From the IMG/VR virus record IMGVR_UViG_3300017605_001532, positions 1 to 37,767 of that record: 37,767 bases of DNA. One strand, written 5' to 3'. Under the pieces are notes generated by a model that saw only the letters and a program-made list of their open reading frames with translations, was not told the DNA's origin and searched no databases. How positions within the stretch are numbered: position 1 is the first letter of the stretch; the number at the start of each line of letters is the position of its first letter. This DNA comes from a virus. A program made the translations under genes and the position numbers. Of this stretch, positions 1-7,330 are shown one piece after another.

Positions 1-165
1 AAGGATGAACCGTTCACGATGCCGTTCTTCTTAGCGAGCTGTCTGGTGACAGAACTACGCCGCCAGAAACTCGACCGTGTGACTTATACGGGCGATGACT
101 TTTCGGTTGCTGTGAAAATCAAGAAGGCAAAGCCGCCGAACAGTGATTATACGACTGGAACCTGA
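1..165 (+). CDS. 3' end of an unidentified phage gene (partial)
   Basis: The frame is open from the first base to a TGA at 163-165, giving the last 54 residues of a protein that begins outside the window. The tail is mixed in character, with a basic stretch (VKIKKAKPP) close to the end. I do not recognise the family. It lies just upstream of head genes, where a phage of this layout would have its portal or a portal-adjacent gene, but nothing in these residues proves that. Confidence 0.6.
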   Translation, partial: KDEPFTMPFFLASCLVTELRRQKLDRVTYTGDDFSVAVKIKKAKPPNSDYTTGT

Positions 166-192
166 GTCTGGTTCGTATATTGAAAGCCCTTT

Positions 193-444
193 ATGAATCT
201 ACTGGAACGAAAGCGGAACGAGGATGCCATCATGAACGCCCTGGGGGGCGTGCACGAAGACAACCCTGTGCTCAAAGCGCTGCAAGGAATTATCAGCGAG
301 CAGTTCCACCAGGAGAATATCGCGGCGCTGCAACCCAACTTGACCAACGAGGCCCGGCAATATAACGCCGGCCGCGCATCTGCCATCGCGGACTTGAGTG
401 CCCATGTGCTCCGGCTCTGGCAGAAGGCCAATCAACCGAAGTGA
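193..444 (+). CDS. Small hypothetical phage protein (83 aa)
   Basis: A short, largely helical, soluble protein (MNLLERKRNEDAIMNALGG at the N-terminus) with no recognisable domain. It starts 27 bp after the preceding stop. Its TGA overlaps the GTG of the next gene by four bases (GTGA at 441-444), which argues that it is translated and coupled to the nucleotidyltransferase gene. An overlapping frame from 180 is rejected because it lacks this coupling. The position before the capsid genes suggests a head-module accessory, but function is unknown. Confidence 0.6.
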   Translation: MNLLERKRNEDAIMNALGGVHEDNPVLKALQGIISEQFHQENIAALQPNLTNEARQYNAGRASAIADLSAHVLRLWQKANQPK

Positions 445-1007
445 GCGAGAAACAGAAATTCGCGGCGGAGGTGGCTTACGCAGTTGCACGGGGACTGATG
501 GCCGAGCTCGAACCAGTTTGTGAGCGGATTGTCATCGCCGGTTCTCTGCGGCGGGAAAAGAAAGTGGTCGGTGACCTCGAACTTTTGTACATCCCAAAGT
601 TTGAACCGCGCCCGGATCCGTTCGAATTCTTTCTCACCCGGCAGACCAACCTCGCGGATGAAGTCATCGCCCGGTGGGAAGGGTGTGAAGTGCTCAATCG
701 CCGCAAGAATAAGAACGGGGCCGAGACTTTCGGCCCGAAGAACAAGTTGATGCGGCACGCCACGACTGGTTTGCCCGTGGACCTGTTCGAGGCGACGCCG
801 GCCAATTGGTGGAACCTGCTCGTGTGCCGCACCGGGCCGCTGGAGAGCAACATCCGCCTCGCGCAGGCGGCGCAGGCCCGCGGTTGGAAATGGAACTCGA
901 CGGGCGAGGGGTTCAGCCGGCCAGGCGAACGCCGGGCCACGTCATCCGAGCGTGACGTGTTTGAATTTGCCGGGCTGGAGTATCTTGAGCCGCCTCAGAG
1001 AATATGA
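441..1007 (+). CDS. PolX-like (DNA polymerase beta family) nucleotidyltransferase, minimal form
   Basis: Residues 34-38 (GSLRR) followed by GDLELL at 44-49 match the helix and metal-binding strand of the Pol beta palm. The usual D-x-D is D45-x-E47, and a third acidic residue follows in PVDLFEA (D114). Beyond that, TGPLESNIRLAQAAQARGWK and the closing SSERDVFEFAGLEYLEPP follow the palm-thumb pattern of bacterial PolX (in-register 'EHN..LR..A..RG.K' and 'tEedVf..LGl.y..PeeR'). At 188 aa it is far shorter than cellular PolX (about 570 aa) and has no helix-hairpin-helix fingers and no PHP exonuclease domain. It starts with GTG, coupled to the upstream gene. It could add or fill nucleotides on DNA, for example at gaps or ends during packaging or repair; the role is inferred. 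Confidence 0.8.
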   Translation: MSEKQKFAAEVAYAVARGLMAELEPVCERIVIAGSLRREKKVVGDLELLYIPKFEPRPDPFEFFLTRQTNLADEVIARWEGCEVLNRRKNKNGAETFGPKNKLMRHATTGLPVDLFEATPANWWNLLVCRTGPLESNIRLAQAAQARGWKWNSTGEGFSRPGERRATSSERDVFEFAGLEYLEPPQRI

Positions 1008-1206
1008 GGACACTTTCAGTTCTTTACCGCGGGCCCGCACTAGCGGCAGCCTGAACGACTCGGCAGACTGGCCATTGACAATTGGCTCGCGCAAGCCACG
1101 GGCCGGCCAAGTTTGCCGACGGCCAAACTGTAAGAAATAGAATTCAGGCTGTTCGCGCTCGCTTGAGCGCGACGGGCCCGCGGTTCTTCCGACATGATGC
1201 GTACTA

Positions 1207-1236
1207 AATTGGTGCCAATTGGGTCCAATTGGTGCC
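1207..1236 (+). repeat. Three tandem 10-bp repeats (AATTGGNNCC)
   Basis: AATTGGTGCC, AATTGGGTCC and AATTGGTGCC lie head to tail. The palindrome CCAATTGG therefore recurs every 10 bp, one helical turn. They sit in the 414-bp gene-free gap (1008-1421) between the nucleotidyltransferase and capsid genes. The gap also holds a small hairpin (GCGCTC/GAGCGC, 1155-1170) and a terminator-like stem at 1333-1370. Ten-base phasing suggests a protein-binding array such as an operator or packaging/regulatory site; this is inference. Confidence 0.6.
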
Positions 1237-1332
1237 GTTTGGAAACCTCCCCCTCGACTTCTCGGTTGAAAAGCCTGATGCCTCATTTGCGCATACAGGT
1301 TTTCTGATTTCTTCCTGGTGCGTGTTTTAATT

Positions 1333-1370
1333 CCGGCCCGGCGCCGTGTAGCTGCTCCGGGTCGGCTTTT
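1333..1370 (+). terminator. Terminator-like hairpin before the capsid operon
   Basis: CCGGCCCGG (1333-1341) and CCGGGTCGG (1357-1365) form a nine-pair GC-rich stem with one G-T pair and a 15-base loop. A short T run (CTTTTC) follows. It lies about 50 bp upstream of the scaffold-like gene, so it could separate the upstream genes from the capsid operon. The T run is only four bases, so this may be a weak terminator. Confidence 0.4.
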
Positions 1371-1421
1371 CAAAACTCGATCCAAAAGAATCTGTTCTCG
1401 TCTCTTTGCGACGTAACAGCA

Positions 1422-2612
1422 ATGGCAACAGCAACGACTCCCAAGGCGGCTGCTCCAGGAGCAACCGCAGCGACAGACACGGCAACGGTCGCACAATCCA
1501 CCGTGGTTACTACTGACGCCAAACCAGGCGCGCAGGCCGAAACTCCTACCTCACTGGAAAAGTCTCTCAAGGAAATCGGGATTACGTTCGGTTCGAATGA
1601 ATCGGACAAAGTCGCGGCTCCCGCCGAGACGGAATTACCGGCGAAGCCTGAGCCTGGTCAAGAACCATCACCAGACCCTGAGCCCGCCAAGGAAAATGTT
1701 GATATCGAGGAACCGGCCCCCGCGGAAGCGGACAAGGGCGAGGACCCCGACGACACTGTAGACGAATCATCTTCTCAATGGCCCGAATCTGCCCTGCACG
1801 AGGTCTCCAAACTTCGGGCGCAGAAACGGGAGCTTAAATCCAAAGCGACCGAGGCGGCCACCAAGCTCGCGGAGCTGGAGGGACGCCTCACCGAAGCAGA
1901 GAGCAAACTGGCCGAGGAGGCGGAGTCGCCGAACCGGGGAACCGGGGAACCGGCGGGTCGGAGCGCGGCGCTGGCGGACGTGAAGACGTTGCCGGAATTG
2001 CGCAAGCGCACGGCGGAAGCCGAGGAGCTTCTGGAATGGTGCGATGACCAACTCATCGCACTGCGCGAGAACCCGACGAGCGTCGAGCAAGCGCTCAGGG
2101 CCAACAAAGTTATCCTCAGTGACCGCGATGGGCAGGAGGATTTCAGCCGCGATAGGATGGAGGCTTTCGTGCTGAGCACCAGGCGCAGGGTCAACACGAC
2201 TTTGCAAAAGCACGTGCCCGCCAGGGAGCATTTCCTGGAGGTCAACGCCCAGAGCGAAACCAACGCTGCCAAATTGTTCCCGTGGTACAAGGACAAAGCC
2301 AGTCCTGAATACCAACTCTCCCAGCAGATACTGCGAGCACACCCGGAAATCCAACAGTGGCCAGACTGGAAAGTGGCCGTGGGGATTCAGGTGCGCGGCT
2401 TGATGGAAATGCGAAAAGCCGCGGCGCCGCGGACCAACCAGGCGCAGCTCCCGGTCATTGCTCCGCGGGTGCCGGGTATTCCGGCCAGGTCGGCGGCGCG
2501 GGTGGATGGACGGGCCGAAGCGCTTTCGAGCGCCAGCGAGAAGATTCGTAATCCCAAAAATGGGGAAGAAGTGGTGTCGGCAATCAGCACGCTCCTGGGA
2601 CAAACCAAATGA
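1422..2612 (+). CDS. Putative capsid scaffolding protein
   Basis: A 396-aa protein directly upstream of the major capsid gene. Residues 1-60 are Ala/Thr-rich low-complexity sequence. Residues 60-118 are strongly acidic and Pro/Glu-rich. Residues 125-168 form a heptad-like charged coiled coil (LRAQKRELKSKATEAATKLA and onward). The remainder is helical. This composition and position fit assembly scaffolds of tailed phages, which organise capsid subunits on the inside of the procapsid and then leave. No protease motif is evident. The call rests on context and composition, since scaffolds share little sequence. Start at ATG 1422; no strong Shine-Dalgarno (SD) is seen. Confidence 0.6.
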   Translation: MATATTPKAAAPGATAATDTATVAQSTVVTTDAKPGAQAETPTSLEKSLKEIGITFGSNESDKVAAPAETELPAKPEPGQEPSPDPEPAKENVDIEEPAPAEADKGEDPDDTVDESSSQWPESALHEVSKLRAQKRELKSKATEAATKLAELEGRLTEAESKLAEEAESPNRGTGEPAGRSAALADVKTLPELRKRTAEAEELLEWCDDQLIALRENPTSVEQALRANKVILSDRDGQEDFSRDRMEAFVLSTRRRVNTTLQKHVPAREHFLEVNAQSETNAAKLFPWYKDKASPEYQLSQQILRAHPEIQQWPDWKVAVGIQVRGLMEMRKAAAPRTNQAQLPVIAPRVPGIPARSAARVDGRAEALSSASEKIRNPKNGEEVVSAISTLLGQTK

Positions 2613-2650
2613 AAGCGTGGTTCGTAAGTCAGTCGTTCCCTTAAACCAAA

Positions 2651-3670
2651 ATGTTAATGCCGCAAAATGTAGTGGGCAACCAGCAGGACTGGGCTCAGTA
2701 CATCACCACCGCAGACGAGCATAAATGCCCGCTGTTAAAACTCATCCCCAAAGGATCAAAGCCGGTCAACCGGCTCTATCAATACCAGGTCGATGCCTAC
2801 ACGGACCCGACACCCAAATCGTGGCCCGATGGCAAGGACGTGGACGCGTACTCGAGCGCCGGCCAGAACCGCGCTGAACTCAAGGCGCGTGTGCAAAAGT
2901 TCGTGCAGACCGCCGCCGTCTCGCTGATGGCGCAGGACGTGACCAACGCTGCCGGCGTCAATGACGAGCTGGCTCGCGAAATCAAAAAGAAGCTGTTCGA
3001 GATGTCGCGGGACATCGAGTGCAGCGCCGGCTCGGACCAGGCCGCTTACGAAGATGACGGCATTACTGCCGACAAATTCCAAGGCATGGGGCTCTGGTTG
3101 CAAAACGGCTCGGCTAATCAGCTCTACCCGGTGCCGACCACGCCCATCAATTACACGACGCCGGCCGCGAGCATCTACTCGGACACGAAGGCGAACCTCA
3201 CGGAAAATGCCGTGCGCGCCGTGCTCGAATCACGCTGGCTGGCCACGGGCAAGTCGGACACGACGCTGGCGCTGGTCTGCGGCTCGCAGCTCAAGCAACG
3301 GTTTTCGAGTTTCCAGTTCTACATTCCGTCGGACCTCTCGACGGTCAACTCGGCGCGGGTCACCAATCGCAACGAGGGCGACAGGTCGCTCAGTTACGGG
3401 ATTGATTTCTACAACTCCGAGTTCGGGAACTTCGAGTTGCACTTAACCAAGTGGAACGCGCACGCCAATTACGGCGGCACCGCGGGCAAGTCGGCCTGGC
3501 GCGGGTACGCCATCTCGCCCGGTATGTGGGAATGGCGCTGGAACACCATGCCAGTGGTGTGGAAGGAAGAATTCAAGGGGGGCAGCTATAAGGCCGCCGC
3601 CTATTCCATCCTGATGTTGGTCTGCAAGACACCATTGGACGGGGCGAAATTCGCGCCTTCGGATGCCTAA
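2651..3670 (+). CDS. Major capsid protein, DUF5309/SU10-type
   Basis: A 339-aa HK97-fold candidate. The early segment (PLLKLIPKGSKPVNRLYQYQ), the middle RAELKARVQKFVQTAAVSLM, and DELAREIKKKLFEMSRDIEC followed by an acidic loop resemble the SU10-like capsid family (DUF5309). In that family subunits are defined by 'thwe.d...', 'R..n..qi....v.vs' and a long helix with conserved E-x-x-ll features. This protein should build the icosahedral shell. Length is normal for the family (300-350 aa). Start is ATG 2651, with an in-frame ATG two codons later at 2657 as an alternative. It follows the scaffold-like gene by 38 bp and precedes a small head-associated gene, the usual head-module order. Confidence 0.8.
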   Translation: MLMPQNVVGNQQDWAQYITTADEHKCPLLKLIPKGSKPVNRLYQYQVDAYTDPTPKSWPDGKDVDAYSSAGQNRAELKARVQKFVQTAAVSLMAQDVTNAAGVNDELAREIKKKLFEMSRDIECSAGSDQAAYEDDGITADKFQGMGLWLQNGSANQLYPVPTTPINYTTPAASIYSDTKANLTENAVRAVLESRWLATGKSDTTLALVCGSQLKQRFSSFQFYIPSDLSTVNSARVTNRNEGDRSLSYGIDFYNSEFGNFELHLTKWNAHANYGGTAGKSAWRGYAISPGMWEWRWNTMPVVWKEEFKGGSYKAAAYSILMLVCKTPLDGAKFAPSDA

Positions 3671-3679
3671 AAGGGGAAA

Positions 3680-3713
3680 CACTGAAAAGCTGAAACTCTG
3701 AAACTCTGAAATT
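3680..3713 (+). repeat. Short tandem CTGAAA-type repeat in the spacer after the capsid gene
   Basis: The 46-bp spacer between the capsid gene and the next gene contains ACTGAAAAG, CTGAAACT, CTGAAACT and CTGAAATT in tandem. Spacers with low-complexity arrays recur at other gene boundaries in this window, so this looks like part of the same phenomenon. It ends three bases before the ATG at 3717. Confidence 0.6.
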
Positions 3714-3716
3714 GAT

Positions 3717-4217
3717 ATGAATAAATGTATTCCTCTTAACGCGGAGACCAGGGCACGAACTGGGTTCTCGCACAAAATCATCGTCGACTACGTCGCCATC
3801 GCGGCTATCGGCGCGGCGGCCAGCGGCGCGATGCAAATTCTGCCCACGGGCAACGGACTGATTCCGGGCACGGGCACGGTCCCGGTCGGGTTCGCGGTGT
3901 TGCGGGCGGCGTTCAACCTGGTTACTGCATTTGACTTCTCGGATGCGGGCATCACTTCGATGTTGATCGAGCTGGGCGACGGCGGGGATCCCAACCGTTT
4001 CCTCGGCCAGACGGAAGTCGCGGTGGACGGCACGGAGATTCTCTCCGAAATCAGCAAGCTCACGACGTTCCCTTACAGCTACCTCACGGCCGACGGTATC
4101 GACCTGACCGTGACCGTGGCCAACGGCGGCTCGCCGCTCCTCTCGGAGTGCACGAGCGGCAAATTGGAAATCTACCTGTGCTGCGTGGACTTGAATGACC
4201 TGAAAATTCCCACGTGA
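3717..4217 (+). CDS. Head-associated structural protein (possible capsid decoration)
   Basis: A 166-aa protein directly after the capsid gene. After a short polar N-terminus it carries a hydrophobic segment (VAIAAIGAAASGAM) and then a beta-rich body with many Gly, Thr and Val residues (TGNGLIPGTGTVPVGFAVLR). This suits a virion surface or decoration protein. No known domain is recognised. The stop overlaps the GTG start of the next gene (GTGA at 4214-4217). The hydrophobic stretch is probably part of a beta-sandwich core and not a membrane anchor, given the adjoining Gly-rich sequence. Confidence 0.55.
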   Translation: MNKCIPLNAETRARTGFSHKIIVDYVAIAAIGAAASGAMQILPTGNGLIPGTGTVPVGFAVLRAAFNLVTAFDFSDAGITSMLIELGDGGDPNRFLGQTEVAVDGTEILSEISKLTTFPYSYLTADGIDLTVTVANGGSPLLSECTSGKLEIYLCCVDLNDLKIPT

Positions 4218-4645
4218 GCAAGAGCACGAACAAACGTCAGAGCGTCCGGAGCGTCACAGCGTTTAAGCGTGTCGTACGGACGTTCGGCGGCAAACCAACA
4301 ATCAAACGACCCAAGAAAAAGAAAATGGAACCTACATTCAAGCCTGCGCCGGCCAAGGCGCCGCAAACTGTCGCCGTGGAAGATGTGCACGTGACGACGC
4401 CGACACTCAACGCGTTTCTGCAACGGCAGAACGACCACAACAACAAGATCAAGACGGCCGCTGCTGAACTGGCGGGCGAAGTGCGCAAGCTCAACTCGCA
4501 AATCAAGGCGCTCACCGTCGAGGTGGACGCCGCCAAGGCGCAGACAACCATCAACGCCATCGAGGCGCAGGCCCTGAGCCTGGGTGTGCGCACGGATGCG
4601 CTGGTGGGGCTCACGCTCACACCGCCCCGGCTGCCGGCATCGTGA
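4214..4645 (+). CDS. Basic N-terminus plus coiled-coil protein (143 aa)
   Basis: GTG start in a GTGA overlap. The first 40 residues are very basic (KSTNKRQSVRSVTAFKRVVR, then KRPKKKK). A helical coiled-coil region follows from about residue 70 (NKIKTAAAELAGEVRKLNSQ). The basic tail could bind DNA or a capsid surface; the function is not known. The N-terminal codons lie in DNA that resembles the GAGCGT repeat family seen at 5088-5148, so this end may be repeat-derived. It is coupled to the following gene by another GTGA at 4642-4645. Confidence 0.55.
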   Translation: MSKSTNKRQSVRSVTAFKRVVRTFGGKPTIKRPKKKKMEPTFKPAPAKAPQTVAVEDVHVTTPTLNAFLQRQNDHNNKIKTAAAELAGEVRKLNSQIKALTVEVDAAKAQTTINAIEAQALSLGVRTDALVGLTLTPPRLPAS

Positions 4646-5085
4646 ACGAGAAGCCCAAGCGGAGAGAAACAGCGAGTCAGAGCGTTGCTGCTCTGACCGC
4701 GCTCGCTCGCGAACTGCGCGAGTTGGGCAAGATACTGCAAACCGGGTTCGAGTGGCAGAAGGTGCACGCGAACCTGGCAACTAAACACGACCTTCAAGAA
4801 ATGGAAAAACGTATCATGGCAAAAGTAGAAGACTTGATTAAAGCGGCGACGGAACTCTCGACCGCATCGGACGCAGTAAGCCTAAGGCTCGACAACCTCA
4901 TCACGAAAATCGACGCGTTCATCGCGGCGGTGCCGACGGCGGACTTGTCGCCCGAAGGAGAGGCAGCTTTGGCAGCCCTGCGCACATCGCGGGATTCAGC
5001 GGTAGCGGGCGGTGACAAGGTGGACGCCGAGGTGACCAAACTCGACGGGCTGCTTCCCACTCCAGCACCGGCCGGGCAAATCTGA
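4642..5085 (+). CDS. Coiled-coil phage protein (147 aa)
   Basis: GTG start coupled to the upstream gene. Residues 15-100 are almost wholly helical, with heptad-like Leu/Ile spacing (ALARELRELGKILQTGFEWQ; DLQEMEKRIMAKVEDLIKAA). A Pro/Ala-rich tail follows. No enzyme motif is present. It sits among small head/connector genes, so a structural or assembly role is likely but unproven. The early codons overlap a small inverted repeat (GTCAGAG...CTCTGAC). Confidence 0.55.
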   Translation: MNEKPKRRETASQSVAALTALARELRELGKILQTGFEWQKVHANLATKHDLQEMEKRIMAKVEDLIKAATELSTASDAVSLRLDNLITKIDAFIAAVPTADLSPEGEAALAALRTSRDSAVAGGDKVDAEVTKLDGLLPTPAPAGQI

Positions 5086-5087
5086 AC

Positions 5088-5148
5088 CGTCGGAGCGTGG
5101 AGCGTCCAGCGTGACGCTCCTACGCTCGGACGCTCCCACGCTCTGACG
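5088..5148 (+). repeat. Palindromic GAGCGT-family element
   Basis: Left arm 5088-5107 and right arm 5128-5148 are near-perfect inverted repeats (about 20 bp, one bulge and one wobble). The 20-base middle contains a smaller palindrome (AGCGTGACGCT). The element fills the entire spacer between two genes, and its last base abuts the ATG at 5149. The repeat word ACGCTC/GAGCGT also appears in the coding starts at 4214, 7327, 10841 and 11266, so this is a family dispersed through the window. Confidence 0.8.
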
Positions 5149-5502
5149 ATGATTATCGACCTCTCCCAACTGCCCGAGAAGCTCCGGCACGAGCTGGACG
5201 AGCTGTACAAGCTCGATTGGGACATCAAGCGGGCCAAGGCCATCCAGGAAGAGAAACGCCTGGCCAAATTTTGGCACGCGAATCGGCCACGGTCGGCAGA
5301 CGGCATCGGGGAACAGACGATGTGCGTGCATCCGTTCGTCGACGCCGCCTGGCGCCGTGCCCGAGGGCCCGATGTGTGGGGCGACAAAGATTTCCGGGAA
5401 TGGTTTCTGCGGAACAGCCCCGAGTCGAGGGTGAGGGCCACGGGAACGAAAACAATGGTCGGATATCGGGGACCGCGGACGGTCGTGAAGAATTACGGAT
5501 GA
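5149..5502 (+). CDS. Hypothetical phage protein (117 aa)
   Basis: A soluble, charged protein with an N-terminal helical part (LPEKLRHELDELYKLDWDIK) and a basic C-terminus rich in Arg (RRARGPDVWGDKDFREWFLR). It has no recognised domain. It is flanked on both sides by large palindromic repeat elements, which makes it an island in the head-tail junction region. Start ATG 5149 is directly after the right arm of the upstream hairpin, so that structure may affect initiation. Confidence 0.6.
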   Translation: MIIDLSQLPEKLRHELDELYKLDWDIKRAKAIQEEKRLAKFWHANRPRSADGIGEQTMCVHPFVDAAWRRARGPDVWGDKDFREWFLRNSPESRVRATGTKTMVGYRGPRTVVKNYG

Positions 5503-5510
5503 ACTTTTTG

Positions 5511-5580
5511 AACAGGAGCAAGCAGAGAAAGCAGAGGGGAAGAGAGATTTTCTTCTCTGCGCTCTCTGCTGCCTCCTGTT
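5511..5580 (+). repeat. Palindromic AACAGGAG...CTCCTGTT element, copy 1
   Basis: The left arm is purine-rich (AACAGGAGCAAGCAGAGAAA and onward, 5511-5545). The right arm is its near complement, pyrimidine-rich and ending in CTCCTGTT (5551-5580). The element fills the spacer between genes. A small frame (ATG 5499, coupled by ATGA to the upstream stop, to TAA 5580-5582; 27 codons) runs through it and reads basic then hydrophobic, like a signal peptide. Further copies are at 9462 and 13927, and a half copy is at 13648. Confidence 0.8.
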
Positions 5581-5587
5581 AAATCTT

Positions 5588-5773
5588 ATGCCTCTCCTTT
5601 ATGTGGTTCTCGCGCTCATCGGTGTCGGCGTGCTGCTGTGGGCGATGGAAAAATACGTGCCGCTGGACCCGGATATCAAACGCATCATCCACATCGTGGT
5701 CATCCTCATAGTGATTGTCTGGCTGCTCAAGGTGTTCGGGGTGTGGGCCGCGCTGATGTCGGTACACGTCTGA
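5588..5773 (+). CDS. Small two-helix membrane protein, holin-like
   Basis: A 61-aa protein with two predicted membrane helices (residues 3-20 and 34-55) joined by a short polar turn (MEKYVPLDPDIKRI). This hairpin shape, with Pro-Leu-Asp before a second Val/Ile-rich helix, is common among small phage membrane proteins of unknown role, some annotated as holins. It could permeabilise the inner membrane, but its place between head and adaptor genes is unusual for a holin. Its TGA overlaps the next ATG by one base (TGATG). Confidence 0.65.
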   Translation: MPLLYVVLALIGVGVLLWAMEKYVPLDPDIKRIIHIVVILIVIVWLLKVFGVWAALMSVHV

Positions 5774-6759
5774 TGAGGACTTGCACTTACGATTCCATCC
5801 TCCAGGGCGCCGTCGAGATGTCCGGGCAAACCTTCCCGCCGCTCGCGGTGGACGGGACGATGTGGCGCGGATGGATTGCCAAGGAGCTGAAGACGGCATG
5901 GGAAGCCGAGGTGTGGCCGGACCTCACGCGGACCGAACAGCGTTACCTGCGCGACCTGTTTGACGTCGCTACGACCTACGTGACGGGCGACGAGATTTAT
6001 TACCCGACGGAGAAAAAATATTATCATGCGCTGCGCTCCAGCACGGGTAATGCGCCAACTAGCCTGGCTTACTTTGCGGAAAGCAAGTTGGGCTATTCGG
6101 CCGCTGACTATAACGCGCTCACCGCTTACCTGGCTGGCGATGCAGTGTACTACCCGGCCACGGACAGGTTCTACCAATGTCACACCGCCAGCACGGGCAA
6201 CCTGCCGACGAACATCGCGTTTTGGGGGCCGCTCGTGCCGTTCGTTCCGGTGGTGGCTTACGAACAGCAAGGTCAAAGCAAGCTTGGTGATGTCGTGGGC
6301 TGCTGGACGCGCAACCCGCGGGTCTACACCAATGCGGTCCGGGTACCGTTCCGGTTGACCGAACGCGGCGTGAGTTTGCTGGGGCTAATCCAATCTTCGT
6401 TCTGGGTCGAGTACCGGATCCGGCCGCCCAAATTCTTTGGCGAAGTGTTCGACGCGCTGGCGACGTACGTCGAAGAGGAACAGGTTTATCTCTCGCCGGA
6501 TTTCTACACGTGCGCGATCGACACCGCGGCTGGCGAAAGCCCGGTGACGACGCCGGCTTCCTGGGACGTGGTCGAGATACCCGAAATTTTCCAGGCGTAC
6601 GTGATCCACGCGGCTTATGTGCGCTGGCTGCGCAGCGACGGGCAGAATGATAAGGCGGCGCAGGAAAGCGTCATCGCCATGGCGGAGTTGACGCGGGTGG
6701 GGCTGAACCTGGCGCGCACGCAGCGCCAGAGCCGGCCGTTGGAGGTGCTCACGCGATGA
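5773..6759 (+). CDS. Putative head-tail adaptor with three carbohydrate-module-like repeats
   Basis: Start is at ATG 5773, which shares a base with the preceding stop; an upstream in-frame extension to 5638 overlaps the membrane gene and is rejected. The protein has 328 aa. Three related segments of about 38 residues occur (approximately 58-95, 112-150, 236-275). They follow the pattern 'Y..GD.VYY....FY.C..ASTGN.PT...FW', as in small carbohydrate-binding (CBM5/12-like) modules. The C-terminal part (EIFQAYVIHAAYVRWLRSDG, then helical) resembles the helical adaptor proteins that follow capsid genes in podoviruses. I infer a connector protein that has gained glycan-binding modules; the adaptor part is the less certain call. 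Confidence 0.55.
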   Translation: MRTCTYDSILQGAVEMSGQTFPPLAVDGTMWRGWIAKELKTAWEAEVWPDLTRTEQRYLRDLFDVATTYVTGDEIYYPTEKKYYHALRSSTGNAPTSLAYFAESKLGYSAADYNALTAYLAGDAVYYPATDRFYQCHTASTGNLPTNIAFWGPLVPFVPVVAYEQQGQSKLGDVVGCWTRNPRVYTNAVRVPFRLTERGVSLLGLIQSSFWVEYRIRPPKFFGEVFDALATYVEEEQVYLSPDFYTCAIDTAAGESPVTTPASWDVVEIPEIFQAYVIHAAYVRWLRSDGQNDKAAQESVIAMAELTRVGLNLARTQRQSRPLEVLTR

Positions 6760-6980
6760 TAACCCTTCCATTAACCACGGCAACGGAAGCCGAGCTCTGG
6801 AGATTGTTGCAGATGGCCCGCAACCAGATCGCGAATCTCAAGAGCCAATTGCGCCTGACGCTTTGCGCGGCGCTGGCAGCGCAACGGCGAATTCGAAGAA
6901 ACGCGGCGAGGCGCCTTAGCCGCGTGGAAAAAGATCGGCTGCAACGAAACTGCTCGCTGGCGACCTGGCGGCCGCGCTGA
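6756..6980 (+). CDS. Small basic phage protein (74 aa)
   Basis: ATGA overlap with the adaptor gene supports translation. The protein is helical with a leucine-rich middle (LWRLLQMARNQIANLKSQLR) and an Arg-rich C-terminal half, which suggests a coiled coil with a nucleic-acid- or membrane-facing basic tail. No known family. It ends eight bases before the first of the exported-protein genes. Confidence 0.5.
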   Translation: MITLPLTTATEAELWRLLQMARNQIANLKSQLRLTLCAALAAQRRIRRNAARRLSRVEKDRLQRNCSLATWRPR

Positions 6981-6988
6981 AAAAGAAT

Positions 6989-7330
6989 ATGAAAAGAATA
7001 ATTGTCACACTGGCAGTCAGCGCGCTCGCGCTGGCAACGCTCTGGGCGGCCACCAATCCCATCCTCGTCATCGTTTCGAACCCGGCAGTGCCAGTGAGGG
7101 TAGGGACGGACCTGACCGCCAAGACGTTTGTCTTTGTCGGTATGAAAGGCACCACCAACAACACCGGGCGTGTCTGGATTCAAGTCAACCCGACCAACGC
7201 GGTCGGGGGCATACCGCTGCTGGCCGGCCAGGTGATTTCCGTCACGGTGCCCAGCAATGCGCGAGCGACCGATTTCTGGATTGGCGCGGAAACGACCAAT
7301 GACGGATGCACAGTGACGTTGTTTCAATGA
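6989..7330 (+). CDS. Exported beta-rich protein (113 aa) with signal peptide
   Basis: The N-terminus (MKRIIVTLAVSALALATLWA) is a classical Sec signal: two basic residues, a hydrophobic core of about 15 residues, and a small-residue cleavage site near A20/A21. The mature part is beta-rich with repeated Val/Thr/Asn (ILVIVSNPAVPVRVGTDLTA) and may form an immunoglobulin-like fold. It is the first of six exported products in this block and is coupled to the next gene by ATGA (7327-7330). A virion or surface protein is likely; the function is unknown. Confidence 0.6.
   Translation: MKRIIVTLAVSALALATLWAATNPILVIVSNPAVPVRVGTDLTAKTFVFVGMKGTTNNTGRVWIQVNPTNAVGGIPLLAGQVISVTVPSNARATDFWIGAETTNDGCTVTLFQ

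Noticed and set aside
952-1140. Open frame of 62 codons overlapping the end of the PolX-like gene
   Set aside because: No coupling, no protein-like pattern, starts inside a supported gene.
1767-2603. Minus-strand open frame of 278 codons opposite the scaffold-like gene
   Set aside because: Arg/Leu/Gly-rich antisense shadow in GC-rich coding DNA.
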